A stretch of DNA of 64,000 nucleotides from Pythium myriotylum (GCA_023091665.1 JALJCQ010000012.1:2914001-2978000); one strand, 5' to 3'. Shown: positions 1 through 11,902, numbered from the stretch's first letter. The notes: generated from the letters alone by a model not told the origin. A program made the numbers and translations.

Positions 1-198
1 ATTGTATTCAGATTATTCCCCTGGGGAATAATCCCCCCCCCTATACCTGATATCCCTGGTATCTAATACCCAGGGATATCCCCTACTGAATCTAATAAAA
101 GAGAGTCACTACTTAGGGTAACTTTTCCCCTAAGTGGACCACACACGTTATGTACCTACACAACCTAACCTACTTGTGTAACCTTGTACCCCGTTACA
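1..198 (-). mobile_element. LTR fragment (3' LTR) of a minus-strand retrotransposon
   Basis: Read on the minus strand, a sequence starting TGTAACGGGGTACAAGG begins at 198 and runs off the left edge of the window. It is preceded on that strand by a purine tract, GAAGAGAAGG, as expected of the polypurine tract before a 3' LTR. Three back-to-back inverted repeats lie in it (11-21/23-33, 49-59/70-80, 111-118/128-135). The outer LTR end and any target duplication are outside the window, so the LTR cannot be proved. Confidence 0.45.
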
Positions 199-380
199 CC
201 TTCTCTTCGAACTGCCGGCCTCCCGTCGACGGCGTGTAGCTCCTTCCAACGGTGATGTATAGCAAACTCAGACACCTCTAGAGTTGCAGAGAGTTATGTA
301 ATCGCTTGCCCGCGCCTCCGCTGTTTCATAACCAGACGAATCTCTTGATCGTCCTTGTCAGTCCAGCGCTTGGGCGTGGG
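199..380 (-). pseudogene. 3' end of retroelement internal region, possible Myb/SANT-like tail
   Basis: On the minus strand the bases just upstream of the putative polypurine tract read as a W-rich segment: a tryptophan in KRWTDKDDQEIR and a second in HHRWKEL about 40 residues later, with one in-frame TAA between. The spacing resembles one Myb/SANT repeat. The reading ends at the G homopolymer at 383-406, so nothing upstream can be linked to it. I infer that it is the C-terminal coding remnant of the element whose LTR lies at 1-198. It could also be chance open frame. Confidence 0.3.
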
Positions 381-382
381 GA

Positions 383-406
383 GGGGGGGGGGGGGGGGGG
401 GGGGGG
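383..406. repeat. G homopolymer, 24 nt
   Basis: An uninterrupted run of G separates the minus-strand retroelement remnant from the tyrosine-recombinase fragment. It is one of ten long G or C runs in the window. Confidence 0.95.
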
Positions 407-475
407 CAAGACTGAGCATAAAGGATGGAGTCTCGTGTTATCACTCGCGAGATCACTAGTTAGTCCTGCCTCACA

Positions 476-886
476 TTGGCTGTGTTAGACCTTCTCGCAC
501 ACGTGGCGTCTATTGATGTCCCGCCTGATGCACCGTTGTGTTCATTTGCTCGAAGTTCGGTGATTCAAGCAACTACAATGACCGCGAGGCTTGGCCAGGG
601 GGCCGTGGACTGCCGAGTCGACCCAAGCGGGATGACCAATCACTCGCTCCGTAGTGGTCGGGCTACGGCTTTGATGGCGGCAGGGATCGACACGGAAGTG
701 GTTCAGCAGTTCGGTCGTTGGTCACCAGATAGCATTAATTGGTACACAAGACTAACGGCGCAAGTATCAGAACTCGCAGCGTATCGCGGCATTGCAACCT
801 CCACGCCCACCACAGAGCGGGAGGCGCAGCCTCGTGTCGAAGGCATCAGCATGGCTACATTGTATCCTTCGCCGCCGTGGAAATAA
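476..886 (+). pseudogene. Tyrosine recombinase, C-terminal fragment
   Basis: The translation contains the C-terminal catalytic motifs of a tyrosine recombinase: H-x-x-R in NHSLRSGRATAL, then FGRW about 20 residues on, then a candidate nucleophile tyrosine in INWYTRL. These enzymes cut and rejoin DNA through a phosphotyrosine link and integrate DIRS, Ngaro and Crypton elements. The N-terminal core-binding region and the first catalytic arginine are absent, so this is a broken copy. The same motif series, in diverged form, occurs in the intact DIRS-type recombinase at 12245-13273. The family (DIRS, Ngaro or Crypton) cannot be decided from this piece. Confidence 0.7.
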
Positions 887-1266
887 TTGTTTTACGGAGG
901 GCTTGTACAAAGGAAGGCGCCCTTTCTGAGGCGAAGCGACTGGAGCAACTCATGGGCGGTGGATTTTGCGGCGACGCGAGGTCAAAGCGCAAAGGCGGAA
1001 ACGACTGTCGTAGAGGAGCCTCTCTACATCATCCAGTGGCTGGTCACTCGACCTTAACACAAAACTCTGCTGCATCTTGTACTTTTTTGTCGTGCGGGTT
1101 TTGTTGTAGATGCGTTTATGTAAGCTTTAGGGGTCGGGACTAAGGACGCAATTCGCCGCGCAAGCACTGGTCATGATCAGACTTACCTCCCTCACCCAGG
1201 ACTGCCCCCCCCCCCAGGCCGACATGATCCACGCTTCTTCTCTCTTGATCTATTTTGCCAGTACCG
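887..1266. other. No gene recognised
   Basis: Short open frames are present but show no recognisable motif. A run of 11 C lies at 1205-1215. Confidence 0.6.
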
Positions 1267-1710
1267 TTACCACAAACAATAACCAGTCTCACCTAAAGAA
1301 CTCCAGCAGTCGTTGAGCATTTTTTTTGCGAACGACTCACAAGCAATCCACACGAAATTCGAGAAGGAACGTCTCGGATATATTTCACGCGACATCAACG
1401 GCATGAGGATGAATATACACATGATGTTATTCGCCAAAGAAGACATGCGAAGTCCTTGAAGATTGCCCACTACGCGACGACAAGAGTCAGCGAGTCCATC
1501 AAGAGGGGCTCGATGATATTCTCGCCGGAGAGACGAATAATCTCGCCTAAGACCTCGTCGAGGCTTTACGGGACGTCAACGAACTGACGGCAGAAGCAGA
1601 GTCCGACGGTGGAGATGAGAAACCTATTATCGTCACGCTGTCTCGCCTGTTCCTCAACCTTGTCTGCAGCCATGTCCTTGGCGAAGTTGGCGAAGTAGAT
1701 GGCGCATATA
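1267..1710 (+). pseudogene. Unidentified coding relic, left part (target of Copia-1)
   Basis: Two plus-strand open segments are visible. One spans about 1287-1459 and includes YISRDINGMRMNIHMM. The other runs from about 1560 to 1710 and includes IIVTLSRLFLNLV and GEVGEVDGAY. They are in different frames, with stops between. The second is cut at 1710 by Copia-1 and continues in frame at 7300 once the 5-bp target duplication ATATA is counted once. I do not recognise the protein, and no catalytic motif is certain. Confidence 0.4.
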
Positions 1711-1971
1711 TGTTAGACTCTATGTTTAATACAGTTTTATACACGTGCAACTCGGTAAAGGCCTCGGTCAGACTGGACGGATGGGTGGCAACCTCTCCGG
1801 CCTGACCGAGGCCAACAACCAGTGCGATGAGGAACAAGAAGCGAGGAAAGTGGAGCTCACTTTCCTTTTTGCTTCAGACTGAGCACGTCTAGAGCTAGCA
1901 ACTAGGATTAAAGGGAACGAATAATAAAGGGATCTTTTATTCAATAGAGTCTTGCTGTATTCATTCCAACA
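1711..1971 (+). repeat. Copia-1 5' LTR
   Basis: It runs from TGTTAGACTC to CATTCCAACA. A 12-bp perfect inverted repeat (1760-1771 with 1802-1813, 30-nt loop, arm GGCCTCGGTCAG) could form a stable hairpin in the LTR transcript. An AATAAA-like AATAATAAAG occurs near 1919-1929. Confidence 0.95.
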
Positions 1972-1979
1972 TTTCAAGC

Positions 1980-4900
1980 ATGGTCAAAGAGTCAAGCAAG
2001 ATGGCAGAGTTCGTCGGCCTTGCCTTTAGTGGCGAGAAGCGTCAGTTCGCATCATGGAAGGAGTCGGTCCTTTCTCACCTTGAAAGGGTCAGCACAGCTG
2101 CCCGAGTAAAGGCCATGAAGAACAAAGACCAGAAGCCTGCCTTTTCTTACGGGAAATTGCTAGTCAAGGACCCCGAATTTCCAAAAGTGGGTGAGAATGC
2201 CACTGAGGAAGAAAAGAACAAGGTAGAGCTGCTCAAGTTGATGACGAAGGAGCAAGAGTGGTACCTTCGGGACATGCTGAACCAAACGCTGCCCGAAACC
2301 TACCGAAGCCAAATGTCAGTGTCTGTGAACGTGGAGAAATTGCCCGTTCTATGGACACAGCTCGAGAGCTAGAGCGGGGCACGCGGCATGGTGGATTTGC
2401 TCCAAGAGTTTGAGGCCGTGTTGGCTTCAGACTTTGCGTCTGTCCAACAGCTGGTCTCGGCGCTGAACTCCGTGAGGAATCGGATCAACCGTCTTGGGGC
2501 CCAAACCCTAAGTCGTCAACCCACAGAGCGGCTGCATCTGATCCCATCTCAGACGATGCTGCTCAGGGTCCTGTCTTTGCTCCCGAGCGAGTACTGGGGG
2601 TCCACTGTGGTGTTTACCGCCGAAGAGTTCACGGTTGAGAAAACTGTGGAAAGGCTGCGCAATGTTTTTGGGAACAAATCAAAGGCGCAAATCCTGGCAA
2701 TGGATAGGGTTGCGGCAAACCCTGTTCAGGCCAGCAAGAAGGTCAAAAAGGTGGCAAACGCTGTCAAGAGCCACGTTTTGACCGGCCAGAAGCGGAAAGC
2801 CGCTGCTGGACCCGACAGTGATGAGTGCTTTTACTGTGCGGGAAAGTACAATGTACTCGGAGAGAACCACCGCAAGGCTGGTTGCCCGAAGAGGCTAGAA
2901 GATGTTGGTCGCGGTATCTACCGCCGCAACATTTTCAGCCAACCCAAACCCACTTCAGAGCACAAGAGACCGAACAAGGGTCCAGTTCCGTCTGCTCGTA
3001 AGGAAGTTGTGGTTGATACGGTCAAGGTCAAAAGGCCGGCTAAAAAGCCAGCTGGGCGACCACGACCAGAGTATCCTGGACGACCTGCTTACGTGGACAG
3101 TCCAGTGGGAAAGAGCACTGATGAGTCCGACTGTCTCGACTCGGATAACGATGAGTCCGATGACAATCGCTCTCAACACAGTGACTTCGATGAGTTCCAC
3201 CGTGAAGCTGCTCAAGGGGGTGCTATCTCAGCGGCTGCGGTTAGGGCAACCAAGGGAAAACGCCCCAATCAGCAGAAGCGCAAGTTGTGCGCCCTATCCA
3301 ACTGGACTCAGAGTCGGATTGCTCTGAAGTGGAAAGTCCAGCTCCTCCTAACTCACCGCCTCCTCCCGCGACTGAGGTTGGGGTTGTAGGAGCGGATGGG
3401 GATACAGTCATGGAAGATTTGACTGTCAATGATGGCGTTGCAATGGAAGAGCCAGAGCAGATCAAGGCTGCCGTGGCTAAGGCTGCGACAGAGTCAGCAG
3501 AGACGGGCTCAGACTCTGTCCAGTCGGTGGACGAGCCGGCCAGCGCTGAGGCGGCTGAGACTGTCGTGGCTGAAGCAGCCGAGCAGATGAGCAGCCTCTG
3601 CAAGAAAGTGGAAGATACGGTAAGAGCAAACTACCCCTATCTACTCGCTCCTCTCCACACGCTGACTAAACATGATTGGGTTCTCGACTCAGGCTGTGGG
3701 TACGGACTGACAGCGGATGCGTCAGTCTTTCTGAGCAAGAAAGAGGACAGTAGATTCATGTTTACGTTTGGAGAAGGTAGTCAACTGCCTAATACACATG
3801 TTGGTTCCATCAAATTGCACTTTCTGGGTCCGAAAGGTATCCAGCCCGTACAAATTGATAATATAGCATTTGTTCCAGGTGCTACGTCAAATCTGCTAAG
3901 TGAATACTGGCTGAAAAAGGCGGGTTATCAAATTGTAGAGAGTCGGGGCGGACAATATAAAATTGGAATGTGGAATCATAACCTGGTATTTGTGGCACAT
4001 GCCGTTAATGGCGCGTACTATATTAGAGGGAGAACTCTACGAGAGAGGCAGCTACAGTGTAACGCTGTCAAGAGTTCTGCGCATAGGCCATTGGTCCTTC
4101 GGAATAGAGTGGAGATAGAGGCTATACTAAAGGAATGGCACATTAAGCTAGGACACCTCAACCGAGAGAAGCTTATAGAGATGATAAGTCAACAGCTCGT
4201 AAGAGGCATGCCCTACGTGAATGCTGCAACACTGGCGAGAGTGCCATTCTTCTGCCAAACGTGCGCAGAGATGAAGATGAACCGCATGTCCTACAGGAAC
4301 TTGCATGGAACTCGGGACGAGTTTCCTATCAGTACGATCCACACGGACACAAATGGACCAATGAAGACGATGGGCGTCTACGGGTCTGTTGGGACGATCA
4401 GATACTTTCTGAGCATCGTTGACGACCAAACGTCGTGGAGGTGGAGCTTTGTACTTCGCCACAAACACGAGGTCAACGAGAAAGTAAGAGAGCTTCTCCT
4501 ACAACTAGAGCGGGAAGGGAAGTTCCAGATCAGACGTATCCGCTCAGACGGCGGCACAGAGTTTGTGAACAAAGCCTTCAAGAGTTTCTGTAAGGAAAAG
4601 GGGATTGTCTTCCAGACATCAAACACGTACTCACCAGAAGAGAATGGTGCAGCCGAGAGAGACCATCAGAGCAAACTGGCTAAAGTGCGATGCGCACTTC
4701 AAGACGCTGACATGCATGACCGATGGTGGCCGGAAGTTCTTATGTACATGACGTATGTGCAGAATAGAACTCCTATGAGCAGACTGAGGAACAAAACACC
4801 GTACGAGATGGTCTACGGGGAACCTCCAGATCTGAGCAAACTCCACATCTGGGGTAGTGTGTGCTTTGCTCATATTCCCCAGGCCATGCGCAAGGATAAG

Positions 4901-7057
4901 AAGCTATCGGCGAGGGCAGTCAAGTGCCGCTTCTTAGGCATCTCTGAGAATACAAAGGGATACCGATTGTGGGATGTATACAATCACAGATACTTTGTTT
5001 CCCGAGATGTCATGTTCGATACAGAGTTCTGTGCGGGTATCGTACGGAGGGCTTTCCCGGGATCGGAACAGCCGGACGAAACCTCTCGAGGGTCTGATGC
5101 GGATCTGGACACGACAAGCATTGATCTTGGATCAAAGCATCAACCGGGAGAACCAAACAGAGACACTGAGGGATCAGTGGGAGCCGCATCACCTGCGGGG
5201 TCTATGAATACAGTGGGAGCGCCTCCACCGACCCCGCGTATCACGCGCAAGCGAATACGCGATGAGAAACGAGATTGCGCCCCCATTGCATCTCGTACCC
5301 GCAATAGAGCAGTTGAGCCTGATGTGGACCCTGGCTACACTACTCAAGACAAACGTCGCCGAGTCCGCTTTAGCGATTATGTGTCGTACAAGGAACAGCC
5401 AAGCGCTGCTTGTGTGGTTGACATCTCAGAGAGGAAGATGAAAGTACCGCGAACGCTCAAACAAGCCCTGAATGGACCAAACCATCGAGAGTGGAAGAGA
5501 GCACTTGATCGGGAGTACGACTCGTTGATGGTCAACGAGACGTGGAAGCTGGTTCGTCTACCTGCTGGGTGTAAAGCACTGCCGTGTCACTGGGTGCTTG
5601 CTATCAAGTACAATGCCGACGGGTCGATCGAGCGGTACAAAGCACGCCTTGTTGCCCAAGGTAACTACCAAGAGTACGTAGTTGATGTTGACGAGGTCTA
5701 CGCTCCGGTTGCGCGCTTCGAGTCACTTCGACTGGTCTTGGCTATTGGGACCATTCTAGACTGCCACATTCATCAAATGGATGTCGAGACCGCATTCCTG
5801 AATGGAACAATGGAAGATTAGCAACGCATCTACATGAGACAACCACCAGGCTACGCAAAGCCGGGTGAAGAGAATCTTGTCTGTGAGCTCAAAAAGAGTA
5901 TATATGGCCTGAAACAGGCGCCACGAATATGGTACAAGGTACTTCACACCTTTCTCACAGGCATGGGTTTTGACCGATGCAACAAGGAGTACTGCATCTA
6001 CGTTCAAAAAGTGGGAGTTGAATGGATCATTTTCGTTGTCTATGTTGACGACCTGACCATAATGTCACGAGATATGAACTTGATCATGAAGCTGAAGAGG
6101 GAGCTCTCACTTCGATTCAAGATGGAAGATCTCGGAGAAGTCCACTACATCCTGAAGATGGAGGTTTGGAGAGATAGAAAGCGCCGAGTGATGACAATAT
6201 CGCAGCGCCAATACATCAACAACCTTGTTGAGAAGTTTGGAGTCTCGGTGAGTAAGCCCGTAATGACACCACAACTCACAGGAGAGCAACTTCTGCCAGA
6301 AACAAACATGACGGCCGAACAAATTGCTGCCCAAGGATTTGATTACAGAGGCCTGGTTGGGTCACTGCAATACCTTGTGAGGGGCACGCGGCCCGATATA
6401 GCGAACGCAGTAAGAGAATTGAGTAAGTTCCTATCGTGCTACAACCGTACACACTGGGAAGCCGCGAGGAGAGTACTAAAATACTTGAAAGGGACGTCGA
6501 CGTACGGTCTCTGCTTAGACGGGAATGCCGAGCAGGTGACGTATGAAGTGTACACAGACGCGAGCTTCGCGTGTCAAACAAAAGAACGCAAATCTGTCAC
6601 AGGGTACGTGATCACGATGGCTGGCACTAGTGTGTCATGGTGCAGTAGCAAACAGGCGTCTGTGTCGCTATCGACAGCAGAAGCCGAGCTCATCGCACTT
6701 AGTGAAGGAGCCAAGGAGAGTGAGTGGATCTGGCACCTACTTGGAGAGATGGGCTTTCCTCAGAGAAGCTCAGTGCAAATCTGGTGTGACAGCAAAGCTG
6801 CAATAAGCACTGTCAAGAACCCCGGAAACCACAAAAGCACAAAGCACGTTGAAATTAGGTATCTGTTCACACGTGACTTAATAGAGCAAGGCAGGCTGAA
6901 TATCCAATATTGTCGGACGACCGACATGGCGGCGGATATTCTAACAAAGCCTTTGCCAACAAACCAATTCCTGAAATTGAGAGAAAAGATCGGAGTCTGC
7001 GATCTTGAAAGGCCACGCCGAAGTGCACTTAGTGGGAGTGTTAGACTCTATGTTTAA
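1980..7057 (+). pseudogene. Copia-1 gag-pol polyprotein (two in-frame TAG stops, one frame change)
   Basis: This polyprotein would form the capsid and supply protease, integrase and reverse transcriptase. The start ATG lies only 8 bases after the 5' LTR. A zinc knuckle (CFYC...H...C) is near 2826-2890, the protease active site LDSGCG near 3685 and the integrase HTDTNG and SDGGTEF near 4340 and 4540, with a downstream E in ENGAAERD. The RT motif YVDD is near 6040, and the RNase H motifs YTDAS and STAEAEL follow near 6550 and 6675. TAG stops interrupt the frame at 2370-2372 and 5819-5821, and reading changes frame between about 3280 and 3390. Both TAG codons are one C-to-T change from CAG. The final stop lies inside the 3' LTR. 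Every catalytic motif is present, so damage is limited to these three lesions. Confidence 0.9.
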
Positions 7058-7299
7058 TACAGTTTTATACACGTGCAACTCGGTAAAGGCCTCGGTCAGA
7101 CTGGACGGATGGGTGGCAACCTCTCCGGCCTGACCGAGGCCAACAACCAGTGCGATGAGGAACAAGAAGCGAGGAAAGTGGAGCTCACTTTCCTTTTTGC
7201 TTCAGACTGAGCACGTCTAGAGCTAGCAACTAGGATTAAAGGGAACGAATAATAAAGGGATCTTTTATTCAATAGAGTCTTGCTGTATTCATTCCAACA
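7039..7299 (+). repeat. Copia-1 3' LTR
   Basis: I found no difference from the 5' LTR over 261 bp. It is followed by the ATATA target duplication. Confidence 0.95.
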
Positions 7300-7434
7300 A
7301 TATATCACTGACGTTGCTTCGTGGTGAGCGAATGCGAATGTCGGGGCACCGCTTTCAAAGCAACTTCCTGAACGCACTCTCGGCGGGTTCAAAACGACGA
7401 GTACGAGATTCCTCTACAGCGAGCTTCATCTCTT
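7300..7434 (+). pseudogene. Unidentified coding relic, right part
   Basis: This continues the frame left open at 1710. The joined reading passes ...VDGAY into ISLTLLRGERMRMSGHRF and ends at a TGA near 7432-7434. The junction was created by Copia-1. Function unknown. Confidence 0.4.
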
Positions 7435-7478
7435 GGTGAAGTCGGGCCCAAGTAAAGTTGGCAGGTAATAGCGTGTAG

Positions 7479-10021
7479 ATGGGACTCCCCAATTTGCCAC
7501 GAAGAGCGCAGGTGAAACCGTCAACGAGCCCGGAGGGGAGTCCAGCGCGGGCAACCCTGGCACGTCGCGCAGACGAGCGACGAAGGACCCCAAAAGCAAC
7601 ACGCCAGCAACAAGCATCGGCACACGCTCGATATCACCCGTGCACAGCCACAGCATCACCATATCGAGAGCGCCACGAAGCCGGCCACCACACATCACCC
7701 ATCCGAGCTTCGCCACCACGCACCAGCTCATCAGCCGCCACCGCCGCGCCCAACGCTCACGAAATGTTGCGTCGAATGGACGCGTCGACTCATCTCAACC
7801 GACGACACAAACAGGCGGCGCTTAGTGACACACCGGAGAGCAACGGACCTGTCTATTCTCGGCACGAATGGTTGGAGGCAGCGGCACTTCGTCTGGCCCA
7901 TTCACTCAAGAAAATAACCGAGCACCTCCATCCAGCGCCCCACACCGCGATCACATTAGATGGCCCGAAAGGCATCATCGAAGGCACAAAGTCAACGCGA
8001 TCAGGTTCACGCGACGTCACTAAACCGTCCACAGCCAGCCAGCAACGATATTGTGAACGCGGCGAATGAGCTGAACAAGCAGATGCAAGAGACGGCGGGG
8101 GGGGGGGGGGGGGTCCAGCGGCGAAGCGGAAGGGACGCGCAATGACACCGCACCGGCGCTACAACCGGATCGAAGCGATGAAACAGTGAAGCCAATGGAG
8201 ACCACATCATCGACTGTTGTCGTGGTCGGACGCGATGGCGTATCGTTCACCGGCTCCCTAGCGGTGGCTTGCATGGGTGACGCAGCGTCGCAGCAGGATC
8301 CTGCGACTGCCAACCAACGTCCGAACGGGGAGATTACCGCAGGCAGTTCAACAGTTAAGAACAGCACAGGTGACGCGGCTGTCGACATGAACTGGATGCC
8401 ATGAGGGACAGGTGACTCAAGGCAGGCCATTCCTGGAATGACCAGCGCGGAGGAGGACGAGCCAATGCTGGAAGCGACGGAAACGGAAACGGAACACGAG
8501 GACGAACGACAACTAGAACACGACCACTCGGAAGAGGCATGGCTCCAGCTGGAGACACGATTCGCAACGTGCAACGTGATGATCGCATTCTCTCTGACGG
8601 ACGCAACCGTGGCTGTTCCGGGTAAGGGCTACCCAGGAATCCAGGACATGGTCGGTTGGATTATTAAGATCCTTGGTGCACGAGGTATCAGCTTCGGGTG
8701 TGATGGGCTCCAAACCACAGGCGGTCACTCACCTCTTCTTCTGGGTTGGCAGACCGCTCTCAACCGCTGGGTCTGGATAGCTCTCCGCCGCGGATACGTC
8801 AAGGTTCTTGGGGCGACGGTGTGGATGCAGCCAGCGTACACGAGAAGAGGGCCTCTAACCTAAGTCTCCTGGAACTTGAGTACACTAACACGAACTTCAT
8901 GAGCGCGAAGGCGGTACACGCAGTGATCCAGCGCTGGGGCGCTACGGAAGCGCTATTCGTCTCGCATGGAAAAGGCAGCGTCCCGCAGAGCAAGTGGCCA
9001 GCGATCGAGTGTGTAACGAATGCCGTCCGCAATCCAATGACTGGCGACAATGCGAACACTTTTCGTCTTTTCTTCGAAAGTGAGAAGGTGGCAAACCGAA
9101 TATATGCAGCGTCGCTGAATCACGACTGCACCGTTTTGGCCGACATTCAACACGCTGAGTCCATACGGCTGAAGCCAGTCCTCAACGTCGAATGGGACCC
9201 GCTCCGCGAACGGTTATATAATATATATCCGCCCAACAGACGCAACTGAACGCGAGTATCTGGTACGCCGGGTTCATGTATTCGGCCTGTCTCACGAGCT
9301 AACGCCGCGCCAGGTGGAACAACGGCTAGCACAACTGGGGTATAAAGGTGCACGGCTCGCGATGCAACCGAGCCGCCGCTCGGGCACTGTGGAACTCTGC
9401 TCGGTGGATGTTATGGACAGGTTGCTGGCAGCATACGGCCGAGACAGGTACCAGCGACTCTACGTCGGAAACGTCAAACTCTCCTTCAACACGCCTGCCC
9501 CCGATGGTAGCATGCGATGCTTCGAGTGCAATGAAGGAGGACACTTCCGGCGAGATTGCAGACGCGTACGTGCAGCAGACAATGAGCAGGTCGTCGGGCG
9601 AGCCAACGAACACTGGAAATCTATCTCGGCAAACCTAGACAGATGCACAAGCAACGCCTCACTAGGGCTGGTCATGCCGGGCGCACATCGCGAGACTCAA
9701 GCAGTACAGCAACCCCCGACCAGCCACGACCTTGTTCAGCAAGCGAAGCCGATGTTACGGCAACTCGTCGCAAGCCAAGTTCGAGAACAATCGCAGGCAG
9801 CACTAGCAACAATCCGCCAGGACATGGTCCGCCAACTAATGGCTGTCGGCGACCGTCTCAGGGACCATGAAGAGTCGATCAAAGGGATCCAGCGTACACA
9901 TGTGGCCGAAACTGCAAAGACCGATCGAATGGAACACATGCTACTCCGTCTGTCAGAGCACCTTCTCCCGACGGATTTTCGCGGCGGGGTGGACGCCGGC
10001 GGCGCATCCCCCCAGCAATAA
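7479..10021 (+). pseudogene. LINE ORF1, gag-like RNA-binding protein with CCHC zinc knuckle
   Basis: LINE ORF1 proteins coat the element RNA. Open segments 7479-8069, 8186-8863, 8746-9249 and 9314-10021 lie in different frames and together give a low-complexity N-terminus, an acidic stretch (EATETETEHEDE), a globular part and a C-terminal knuckle. The knuckle is CFECNEGGHFRRDC (C-x2-C-x4-H-x4-C) near 9520-9560. Just before it, a segment beginning HVFGLSHELTPRQVE resembles an RRM-like fold, as in many ORF1 proteins. A 17-nt G run at 8097-8113 disrupts the frame. The gene is decayed by several frameshifts. The true start is unknown; 7479 is only the first ATG of the open run. Confidence 0.6.
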
Positions 10022-10191
10022 TCTGCCGCTACAAACGCTCATGGATTTGGATACTGTGGACTCTCGTGTTGTGTTGTATCAGCCTTTCTCAGTGCGCCAG
10101 CGCAGTCGATGTCGACCGGGGCGAAAACGCTCTGGCGGAATGGGAAGGTGGTGAAAGTTGACGGGCTACCTATACCTCATCGGACGAATCG

Positions 10192-10986
10192 GTGAACTCG
10201 GAGGCATCTGATCATCGGCTGTTACGGGATGAAGACATGACCAACAAGGGGACACACCGCCGACGGTCGCACCGGCGACGGGCATGGGTACCGGCCGCAG
10301 AGCGACCACCGGAGATCGTGCCAAGGTCCACGTACAGTTATCGACGAGATCCACGCAGGGAGCATTTTGTCGAGCAGCATGTGGGAGACGCAGACTCAGC
10401 TCGTGTCGACCACCGATCAATCCGGATCGCGTCGGCAAACGTGGCGGGTGGCATCAACAGGCGACTGCACGACGAGATCATTCCGTGGTCGCTCGCCAAT
10501 AGCATCGACTTTGTCGCGATCTCCGACTCCGGCTCGCGAACAAACGAAGCACGTACCGTATGGGGCCCGCCGGAAGACGGTGGACACGCACCGGCATATG
10601 AAGCTGTAGGTACGGACCGGGCGACAACCCTCGTGAGTCGTGCGCGCTGGGCCACGAGATGGAAGAGAGATGCAACCAGAACTTCGCCCCTGGGTAGGTC
10701 AATCGCGATCACCGTCCGCCTCGGCGGCAGAACAGAGATGACAGTGAATGCAACATACTGTCCAGACTCACCGGTCGAGAAGGCAGCAGCGACGCGCGCA
10801 GAGCAGCAGTGGCTCTCTCGACAAACCGAAATAGCCCACGCCCCGGGACGACTCTGTATCATGGTGGGTGACTTCAACAACTATGCGAGCGAGACGCTCG
10901 ATCGACAGGAACCAGAACGACCGCGACGACTACAGCAGGAGAGTGAGATATTCGGAAGATGGATACCGTCGATAAACATAATATAG
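10192..10986 (+). pseudogene. LINE endonuclease domain (APE-like)
   Basis: This enzyme nicks target DNA to prime reverse transcription. The reading has the conserved first motif in IRIASANVAGG, an internal stretch of beta-strand character around SPLGRSIAITVRL, and the catalytic GDFN in MVGDFNNY near 10866. A TAG at 10984-10986 ends the frame; the same frame then runs on as 10987-11241 (a linker before RT with no recognised motif). The domain is a little short of the usual 220-240 residues. The usual later SDH-type motif is not seen, so it is probably inactive. Confidence 0.75.
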
Positions 10987-11283
10987 TTGAGGGTTAGAGG
11001 AGACTGGCGCACGCGGTCCAAGGTGGAGACTCGTCGGCGAGCCTGTGCAACCTGGATGGGGGAAGGAAACGTTCGTAAGATGCTGCGTGACATTTTTGGT
11101 CCGCCACTCCCTCCTATAAAGATCCGATGTGCCCTCGTAGCGCAGGAGAATGGCGTGGCGTACGTGGAATCTCGCGCGGCCATCACGAGTGCACTGACCG
11201 ACTTGCTAGACACCTGGATTCCGACGGATGAGAGGACGTAAGAACCGGTACACCTAACGACACAAGCAGCGGGAGATGATGCG

Positions 11284-11902
11284 GTGCTACCTCATTTTGT
11301 ACGAGAGTGGCTGTTGGCCGACATAAAGGCAGGAGGTACGCACCAAGCGGCTTTCGCAGATCCGGATAAGGGATGGGGCACCTTTATGTACGACGAAGCA
11401 CGCCAGCGTGCGACAGACAGACTAGTTAGCAAGGGGGTAGCGCCCGGTTACGGTGGCGTTAATCAAGAGCTCTGGATTGCGGCGCCGGAGTGCGTTCGAG
11501 CCCGCGAGAGGCTCATCATGAATGTGATCATCCAGTCAGGTATTGTTCCTTCCATCCTTAACCACCGGCAATTGATCTTTCTGCCCAAGTCTGAGACGGC
11601 GTTCAGCGTGTGGGAGAGACAATGCCTGCCACCGTGGCGACCGATCAATATGCAAAGTGCACTAGCAACTCGGCTCCTCACCGCGCTAAGCGCTTTCCTG
11701 GAAGTTACTGTTCCAAATCACTCCAACCAACACGGATTCCAACGCGATCGTACGGTACAGGACGCCTCGCTTGCAACGACACTCCTCATCGACAGAGCGC
11801 GGCGCCACAAACAACCGGTCTACCTCATCAGCAAGGACTGTGAGAAGTGCTACGACCGAATACCGCGATGGGTGATGACATATGCCTATCAGCGGCTGGG
11901 TG
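11284..11902 (+). pseudogene. LINE reverse transcriptase, N-terminal part
   Basis: This is the fingers-palm region of a LINE RT. Recognisable pieces are LIFLPKSE followed by WRPINMQSALATRL (the RPI block) and HGFQRDRTVQDASLATTLL, the equivalent of the GF...R.t.d block. ISKDCEKCYDRIPRWVM follows and carries the first catalytic aspartate (D in KDCEKCYD). Reading is lost in the 23-nt C run at 11903-11925, after which the sequence is unrelated. The segment from about 11750 is repeated twice more at 17287-17569, where the RT resumes. Confidence 0.85.

Larger units (their letters stand above)
1711..7299 (+). mobile_element. Copia-1: complete Ty1/copia LTR retrotransposon
   Basis: The element is 5589 bp with two 261-bp LTRs (TG...CA) that appear identical by eye. 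Flanking bases are ATATA at 1706-1710 and at 7300-7304, a perfect 5-bp target-site duplication. Domain order is gag, protease, integrase, RT, RNase H, which defines Copia. A purine stretch (GTGGGAG) precedes the 3' LTR. Identical LTRs mean a recent insertion, yet the coding region has two TAG stops and a frame change, so the copy looks non-autonomous unless those are errors or read through. Confidence 0.95.

Noticed and set aside
3280..3390. Programmed gag-pol frameshift in Copia-1
   Set aside because: No slippery heptamer with a downstream structure was evident, and Copia elements usually encode one polyprotein; a mutation or error is simpler.
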